Source: 66-474 sp039923855
Lineage (GTDB): Bacteria > Pseudomonadota > Gammaproteobacteria > Xanthomonadales > Rhodanobacteraceae
NCBI GenBank assembly: GCA_039923855.1
Contig: JBDTBW010000078.1
Coordinates: 1-64,000, forward strand
Direction of reading: 5' to 3'
Length of the DNA: 64,000 bases
A program made the translations under genes and the position numbers. The notes below the pieces were generated by a model. That model was not told the DNA's origin, made no database searches, and saw nothing but the letters and a program-made list of their open reading frames with translations. Shown one piece after another: positions 58,879 through 64,000 of the stretch; positions within the stretch are counted from its first letter, which is position 1; every line of letters begins with the position of its first letter.

Positions 58879-61170
58879 ATGAGTTTGTCGAAACCCGTCG
58901 CCGATTTCGAAATCCCGGGCCATCGCCTGGTGCGGCCGCTCGGCAAGGGCGGCATGGCCACGGTGTATCTCGCGATCCAGGCCTCGCTCGGACGCCCGGT
59001 CGCGGTCAAGATCCTGCAGGCGCCGACCGACGAGGCCATCACCCGCTTCGAGCAGGAGGCGCGCACCATCGCGCGGCTGCAGCATCCGCATATCGTCGCC
59101 ATCTACGAAGTCGGCCGCACCTCGGACGGGCAGCTCTACTACAGCATGCCGTATCTTCCCAACGGCGATCTGTCGAAAATGGATTTGCGCGATTCGCCGG
59201 CGCGCGTGGCGGCGGTGTTGCGCGCGCTGCTGGGCGCGCTGGCGCACGCGCACCAGCACGGCATCGTGCATCGCGATGTCAAACCGGAGAACGTGCTGTT
59301 CGATCAGCACCGCCGCGCGCTGCTGACCGACTTCGGCATCGCGCGCGCCAGCGAGAGTCTGCGTGTGACGCGCGAGGGCGCGACGCTCGGCTCGTCGGGC
59401 TACATGAGCCCGGAGCAGGCGCGCGGAATGGACATCGACGGCCGTTCGGATCTTTACAGCGTCGGCGTGGTTGCCTATGAGTTGTTGAGCGGCGATCTGC
59501 CGTTCCGGGGCGCCGATGCGTTGTCCACCGCGATCGCGCACATCGAGCAGCCGGTGCCGCGGCTGCCGCCGATGCAGCGCGCGTGGCAACCCCTGATCGA
59601 CAAGGCGCTCGCCAAGTCGCTGACCGACCGCTACCAAAACGCCCAGGAAATGCTGGACGCGCTGGACGTCATCGATGGCCGACGCGGCGCCGTCACGAAA
59701 TCATCGTCGCACAAACCGCTGCTGCCGAAACCCGCATTGCGGGCGATGCCCCCTGCACGACGGCGCGCGTTGGCATTCGCGGGCAGCGTGTTGGCATTGT
59801 TGGTCGTGCTGGCCGCAGCGGCGTCGGTGTGGCGATCGCAAACCCGGCGGACGATGGTTGCGCAGACGCCGCCGATAGCCGACGCGCGGGTTGGCGTTGC
59901 CAAATCATCCGGGGCTGCCGTCGCCAAGGCGGACGTGATTCCGCCCACGGCCGCGGCGCCGGCATCCGTCCCAACGCCGATGCCGGTAACGGCGAGCAGC
60001 GTCGCGGCAACACCGTCCGACGGTGCCGCGCAAGTCGCCACGCTGCTGGGGCAAGGCGATGCCTTGTTCAAACGCGGCAGACTCGCGGAATCGCGCGGCG
60101 ACAACGCGGCGAAAAGTTATCTCGCCGCATTGAAATTGCAACCCGACAACGCGCAAGCGCGCGCCGGCATCGGCAAAATCCTCGCCGCGCTGCGGAAAAA
60201 CATCGAGACCGCTTGGCAGAGCGGCGACGCCGATCGCGTGCGCGCGCCGGTCAAGACCATCGACAAGCTCGCGCCTTCCGCCGATGCCGCCGCGCAAACC
60301 GCGTGGCATCAGGCGCGCGCGCAACTCGCCGCCGACGTTGGCGCAACGGTTGCGGCCGCCGCACATGGCGGCGACACGAAAAAACTCGCCGCGTTGAAAC
60401 CCCTGGCGAAGGCGCTACCGGCGACCTATCCGGCCGGTTTCGATATCGCGCGACTCGACAGTGTTCCGGCCGTGGTAGCACCACCGCACGCGGGTTCGCC
60501 CATGCGCGACGCGAGCGGCCCGTCGCTGGTGTACGTCCCTGCCGACGGGAACGCGCCGGCATTCGCGATTGCGCGCACCGATGTGACACGCGCCGAGTAC
60601 GCGCAGTTCGCGCACGCCACCGGCCGTGGCAACGCGCCCTGCGCGGAACAGAACAATCCGTTCTCGCGGATGCACGGCTGGAATTGGAGCAACCCCGGTT
60701 TCGCGCAATCCGGCGATCATCCGGTGGTCTGCGTGAGCTGGAACGACGCCGTCGCTTACGCGAACTGGCTGTCGCGACGCACAGGCCAGGTTTACCGCCT
60801 TCCCTCGGAAACGGAATGGCTGCGCGCCGCGCGCGGCGCGCCAGGCGGCAGTCCCTGCGCGCGCGGCAATGTCGACGATACCAGCCGGCAGAGCAAACTC
60901 GACAACGATCGTTGGCCCTGCAGCGATGGCGCGGCGCAGACCTCGCCGGTCGGACGCTATGTGCAGAGCACGCTCGGTGCGTACGACATGTATGGCAATG
61001 TAAGCCAATGGGTGAGCGGGGCTGGCGCATTTCGCGGGTTGTCCTGGCGCGACGGCAGCCACGAAACCGCGTTGGGCCGGCGCGGCAGTGTGGCGCCGGA
61101 TCTCGGTTACACCAATATAGGCTTCCGCGTGGTGCGCGTGATCGACGCGCGGCATCCGCCGCCGGCCTGA
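58879..61170 (+). CDS. Ser/Thr protein kinase with C-terminal SUMF1/FGE-like domain
   Basis: The product has 763 residues from ATG 58879; a TTG at 58861 is also in frame. The PknB-type kinase has GKGGMATVYLA at 22-32, Lys44, HRDVKPEN with Asp133, DFG at 151-153 and SPEQ. One transmembrane helix lies near 297-318. A Pro/Ala-rich and helical linker follows to about 540. The C-terminus, about 545-755, is a sulfatase-modifying (formylglycine-generating enzyme) fold: SLVYVPADGN, IARTDVTRAEYAQFA, HPVVCVSWNDAVAYANWLSR, YRLPSETEWLRAARG and YDMYGNVSQWV. Such domains on kinases are often ligand-binding rather than catalytic. Unlike the kinase at 4897 it keeps the HRD arginine. Confidence 0.92.
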   Translation: MSLSKPVADFEIPGHRLVRPLGKGGMATVYLAIQASLGRPVAVKILQAPTDEAITRFEQEARTIARLQHPHIVAIYEVGRTSDGQLYYSMPYLPNGDLSKMDLRDSPARVAAVLRALLGALAHAHQHGIVHRDVKPENVLFDQHRRALLTDFGIARASESLRVTREGATLGSSGYMSPEQARGMDIDGRSDLYSVGVVAYELLSGDLPFRGADALSTAIAHIEQPVPRLPPMQRAWQPLIDKALAKSLTDRYQNAQEMLDALDVIDGRRGAVTKSSSHKPLLPKPALRAMPPARRRALAFAGSVLALLVVLAAAASVWRSQTRRTMVAQTPPIADARVGVAKSSGAAVAKADVIPPTAAAPASVPTPMPVTASSVAATPSDGAAQVATLLGQGDALFKRGRLAESRGDNAAKSYLAALKLQPDNAQARAGIGKILAALRKNIETAWQSGDADRVRAPVKTIDKLAPSADAAAQTAWHQARAQLAADVGATVAAAAHGGDTKKLAALKPLAKALPATYPAGFDIARLDSVPAVVAPPHAGSPMRDASGPSLVYVPADGNAPAFAIARTDVTRAEYAQFAHATGRGNAPCAEQNNPFSRMHGWNWSNPGFAQSGDHPVVCVSWNDAVAYANWLSRRTGQVYRLPSETEWLRAARGAPGGSPCARGNVDDTSRQSKLDNDRWPCSDGAAQTSPVGRYVQSTLGAYDMYGNVSQWVSGAGAFRGLSWRDGSHETALGRRGSVAPDLGYTNIGFRVVRVIDARHPPPA

Positions 61171-61271
61171 GTTTTAAGGGTGTGACTTGTGGCGTATGTA
61201 CATGAGACCCTGCGGCGGCATACTGCGAGGCTTGTGCGCAGCCTCCATCCCTCGCTGAACCAGGATCGCCC

Positions 61272-62927
61272 ATGAAACCCATCCGTCTGCAAACCGTTTT
61301 CGCCGCGCTGCTGCTATGCGCCCTGCCCGCCTTCGCAGCCGACCAATCCAAACCCGATAACCCGGATAAATCCGCGGTCAAGCCGCAAAGCGACACCAAT
61401 GGCGACAGCAACAATACCGACGCGCGGATGAAGCAGTCGCAGTCCTCGACCACCCAGGGTTCGGTCAATGTCGAGGGCGGTGGCGTGGACTACACCGCGG
61501 TCGCCGGCACCCTGGTGTTGGATGGCAACGGGCTGGACGAGAACACGCCGGAAACCAGCATGTCCTACGTCGCCTACTTCAAGCGCAGCGCGGACGCGGC
61601 CAAGCGGCCGATCACGTTTCTCTACAACGGCGGCCCGGGTTCGTCCACGGTGTGGCTGCACATGGGCGCGTTCGGACCCAAGCGCATCGTCACCGCCGAC
61701 GACAGTCACACCGCGGCCGCGCCGTATCAGTTGACCAACAACGATTACAGCTTGCTCGACGTCAGCGATCTGGTGTTTGTCGATGCCCCCGGCACCGGGT
61801 TTGGCCGATTGCTGCCGCAGGGCGATGACAAGGACAAACGCGAAAAGAGCATGAAGGAGCTGCAGAAGAAAATCTGGAGCGTGGACGGCGATGCGCAGGC
61901 TTTCGCCAAATTCATCACCACCTTCCTGTCGCAGCATTCGCGTTGGAACTCGCCGAAATACCTGTTCGGCGAAAGTTACGGCACCACCCGTTCCGCCGTG
62001 CTGGCGGGCATTCTGGAAACGCACGACAACGTCGATCTCAACGGCGTGATCTTGCTGTCGCAGATTTTGAACTTCGCCACCAGCGTGGATGGCGCCGATA
62101 ACAGCCCCGGTATCGATCTGCCTTATGTGCTGGCGTTGCCCACCTACGCGGCGACCGCGTGGTATCACCACAAACTTCCGAAGTACAACAACGGCGGCCT
62201 GCAACCGCTGCTGCAACAGGCTACGCAGTTCGCCACCACCGATTACGAACAGGCGCTGCTGGCAGGTTCCACGCTGAGCCCCGCGCGGCAGCAGGCGATC
62301 GCCGCGAAATTGCGCGACTACACCGGGCTGCCGGTCGATTATTTGATGAAGGCCAACCTGCGCGTGACCGGCGGCATGTTCGAACACGAATTGCAGAACC
62401 CCGACGATACCACCACCGGACGTCTCGATACGCGCTTCTCCGGCCCCAGCATGGACCCGCTCGGCAAGGAATCCGACTACGACCCGCAATCGGCGGCGAT
62501 CAGTTCGGCCTATGTGTCGGCGTTCAACAACTACGTGCGCTCGACCTTGAAGTTCGGCGACAACATGAACTACAACGCCGAGATCTACGGCCAGGGTTTC
62601 GATTGGGACTTTCGCCACAAGCCGCCGGGCGCGCACGAAGCCTTCCCCGGTTCGACCAATGTGCTGCCGGACCTCGCGGTCGCGATGAAGTACAACCCGG
62701 ACCTGAAGGTGTTGGTGAACGGCGGCTTCTACGATCTGGCCACGCCGTACTACGCAGCAGTGTACGAGCAACAGCATTTGCCGATCCCGCAGCGGCTGCG
62801 TGGCAACATCTCTTACGCCTTCTATCCGTCCGGGCACATGGTGTATGCGCACGAGCCGTCGCTGAAAGCGCTGCATGACAACGTCGCGCGGTTCATAGAG
62901 AACACCGACAACCAGCAGCAGCATTGA
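61272..62927 (+). CDS. secreted S10 family serine carboxypeptidase
   Basis: The product has 551 residues. Signal peptide: LQTVFAALLLCALPAFAAD. The catalytic serine is Ser235 in GESYGTTR, the His is His522 in SGHMVY, and the oxyanion hole is NGGPGSS at 119-125; the Asp lies probably in LVNGGFYDLATPY. S10 enzymes in Xanthomonadales are periplasmic or secreted and trim C-terminal residues. A mainly Asn/Asp/Ser-rich linker follows the signal. It is closed by a good terminator. Confidence 0.93.
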   Translation: MKPIRLQTVFAALLLCALPAFAADQSKPDNPDKSAVKPQSDTNGDSNNTDARMKQSQSSTTQGSVNVEGGGVDYTAVAGTLVLDGNGLDENTPETSMSYVAYFKRSADAAKRPITFLYNGGPGSSTVWLHMGAFGPKRIVTADDSHTAAAPYQLTNNDYSLLDVSDLVFVDAPGTGFGRLLPQGDDKDKREKSMKELQKKIWSVDGDAQAFAKFITTFLSQHSRWNSPKYLFGESYGTTRSAVLAGILETHDNVDLNGVILLSQILNFATSVDGADNSPGIDLPYVLALPTYAATAWYHHKLPKYNNGGLQPLLQQATQFATTDYEQALLAGSTLSPARQQAIAAKLRDYTGLPVDYLMKANLRVTGGMFEHELQNPDDTTTGRLDTRFSGPSMDPLGKESDYDPQSAAISSAYVSAFNNYVRSTLKFGDNMNYNAEIYGQGFDWDFRHKPPGAHEAFPGSTNVLPDLAVAMKYNPDLKVLVNGGFYDLATPYYAAVYEQQHLPIPQRLRGNISYAFYPSGHMVYAHEPSLKALHDNVARFIENTDNQQQH

Positions 62928-62944
62928 CAAGTCCAGCGAAAACG

Positions 62945-62976
62945 GCCGGCGCGACATGAATCGCACCGGCTTTTCT
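62945..62976 (+). terminator. intrinsic terminator after S10 peptidase gene
   Basis: GCCGGCGCGA pairs with TCGCACCGGC around a CATGAA loop with one C-A mismatch, followed by TTTT. It lies 18 bases past the stop of the peptidase gene. Confidence 0.65.
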
Positions 62977-63031
62977 TGAGTTGGCCGGTGGGATTCGCTG
63001 CGCTACTCACGCCCTACCCGGCCACGCTTTT

Positions 63032-63709
63032 TTATTCCCGCACGAAGCGCGCGACTTCGTCGAGATGCCCCGCAGCCGCGGCAAGTCCGCGACCCGCGAT
63101 CTCATCAGCCAATTTTCCCACCACGATAGAGCGCGACAGCCGAGCGGCATAGCGCCGGCTCGCCCATACCAGCAGACCCGCCAGCAACAGACCGAACAGG
63201 ACATTCCACACCAGCCACGCCGAATCGAATGCCCGATAAGCCGCGTAACCGCCCATGCACTGCAGCGCGAATGCGAGGAATACCGGCCACAGTGGCAACC
63301 CAAATAACAGGTCGCATTGCGTCATGCGGATGCGCAACGCCCTGACCTTCAAGAGCCTGCGCTGGATCGCAACCACCGGTGCCGTGTAATCGATCCCCGC
63401 GACCAGTGCCAATTGGCAGATGCTGGCCACTACCGTGGCAAGTCCCAGTACAAACAGAATCAGTGCCGGAATCACGCCGGGCGGCCCGCCGTCTATTGCG
63501 CCCGCGTTCCGCGCCAGGAAAAGGCTGGCCACCACGGCAGTGGCGACACCGAACCCAAGTTCGACGGCCGGCAGCCATAGCCAACGCCGCAGCGCCGATT
63601 TCGCCTTGTCCAGCTTCAACTCCTTGCGAATATCCATACTGACCGCGTCGTTGCGCACGACGCGCTCATTGAGTTCTTGCCACGCCGCTTTCATTTCGTC
63701 GAGTTCCAT
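63032..63709 (-). CDS. hypothetical membrane protein, possible sigma-factor partner
   Basis: The product has 225 residues from ATG 63709, preceded by AGGAG at eight bases. A soluble N-terminal part (about 1-42, MELDEMKAAWQELNERVV) leads into four transmembrane helices: VELGFGVATAVVASLFLA, VIPALILFVLGLATVVASIC, PLWPVFLAFALQCMGGYAAY and LVWNVLFGLLLAGLLVWASR. The MKAAWQ opening is often seen in proteins encoded after ECF sigma genes in Bacteroidetes and Xanthomonadales. The sigma gene stop lies two bases upstream of the start, so they form one operon. Family not named; partner role inferred. Confidence 0.7.
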   Translation of the reverse strand: MELDEMKAAWQELNERVVRNDAVSMDIRKELKLDKAKSALRRWLWLPAVELGFGVATAVVASLFLARNAGAIDGGPPGVIPALILFVLGLATVVASICQLALVAGIDYTAPVVAIQRRLLKVRALRIRMTQCDLLFGLPLWPVFLAFALQCMGGYAAYRAFDSAWLVWNVLFGLLLAGLLVWASRRYAARLSRSIVVGKLADEIAGRGLAAAAGHLDEVARFVRE

Positions 63710-63711
63710 AT

Positions 63712-64000
63712 TCACGCTCCTTCTGCGATTGTCTGCGCGATGGTCATCTGCCCGCGCAGTTTCTGCTTGATGCGGCCGATCTTGGTCGCCACGTTGGTTT
63801 CGCTGATGCCCAGCACCTCGGCGATTTCCGCGTAAGTGCGTTCCTCGAGGTAAAGCAGGATCAACGCCCGATTCAGATCGTCAAGTTGCGCGATGAAAAT
63901 GCGCAGTGCGGTCGCGCGCTCGTCGGCTTATTCGATCGCATCCGCGCCGATGCTGTCGAGGTGATGCGGTTCCAGCGGCTCGAAATGTTCGGCCAAGTCG
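63712..64000 (-). pseudogene. ECF sigma factor, 3' part, with in-frame stop codon
   Basis: Reading leftwards from the window edge: DLAEHFEPLEPHHLDSIGAD then AIE and a TAA stop (63928-63930 on the + strand), then in the same frame ADERATALRIFIAQLDDL, LILLYLEERTYAEIAEVLG and ISETNVATKIGRIKQKLRGQ, ending TGA at 63712. The second part is a complete sigma region 4 helix-turn-helix; the first part is the linker after region 2. The stop separates region 2 from region 4, so the sigma should be inactive unless it is read through, is re-initiated, or is a sequencing error. Confidence 0.8.

Overview
The window is a stretch of a high-GC gammaproteobacterial chromosome. Gene order and protein character point to the Xanthomonadales (Lysobacterales), probably near Rhodanobacteraceae. 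This is inferred from synteny (pyrH-frr-uppS-cdsA-dxr-rseP-bamA-lpxD-fabZ-lpxA-lpxB-rnhB-dnaE-accA-tilS, then leuS-lptE-holA-nadD-rsfS-rlmH-maf-rng-yhdP-tldD-darP-pmbA) and from the typical load of short intergenic repeats. No rRNA, tRNA or CRISPR array was seen.

Layout. 1-222 is the 3' end of pyrH. 223-12411 is an accessory islet splitting pyrH from frr: two tandem two-domain cupredoxins (the second put out of frame by an 8-bp tandem repeat), a DUF1232-like protein, two ECF sigma factors of the 'TTRWSLV' type, a giant Ser/Thr kinase with a beta-propeller-like sensor, and a TonB-dependent receptor translationally coupled to the kinase. 12412-33827 is the envelope and housekeeping superoperon on the + strand: ribosome recycling, undecaprenyl diphosphate, CDP-diacylglycerol, MEP isoprenoids, RseP, BamA, lipid A, RNase HII, Pol III alpha, acetyl-CoA carboxylase alpha, TilS, XseB, IspA. 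skp is absent between bamA and lpxD, and a membrane sulfatase-fold transferase sits between lpxB and rnhB.

34077-43019 holds a DUF4870 protein, a secreted DUF1501/DUF1800 pair, PmbA, DarP and TldD, and an unusual fusion of an AT-rich uracil-DNA-glycosylase-like domain to a PEP-mutase-family enzyme. 43046-56052 is the leftward yhdP-to-leuS block. 56300-64000 carries an amidohydrolase, the chaperedoxin CnoX, a kinase with a C-terminal SUMF1/FGE-like domain, an S10 serine carboxypeptidase, and an ECF sigma gene with an in-frame stop, next to a small membrane protein that may be its partner.

Repeats are a theme. There is a 164-177 bp element with terminal inverted repeats lying at the stop codons of bamA and leuS, a ~300-450 bp family with a covarying hairpin, GC-rich palindromes, and a 7-bp satellite. 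Pieces resembling these repeats lie in frame inside dnaE, lpxB and leuS. The most interesting items are the 8-bp repeat that could switch a signal peptide on and off, the glycosylase-PEP mutase fusion, the sigma/sigma/kinase/receptor module, and the repeat invasion of essential genes.
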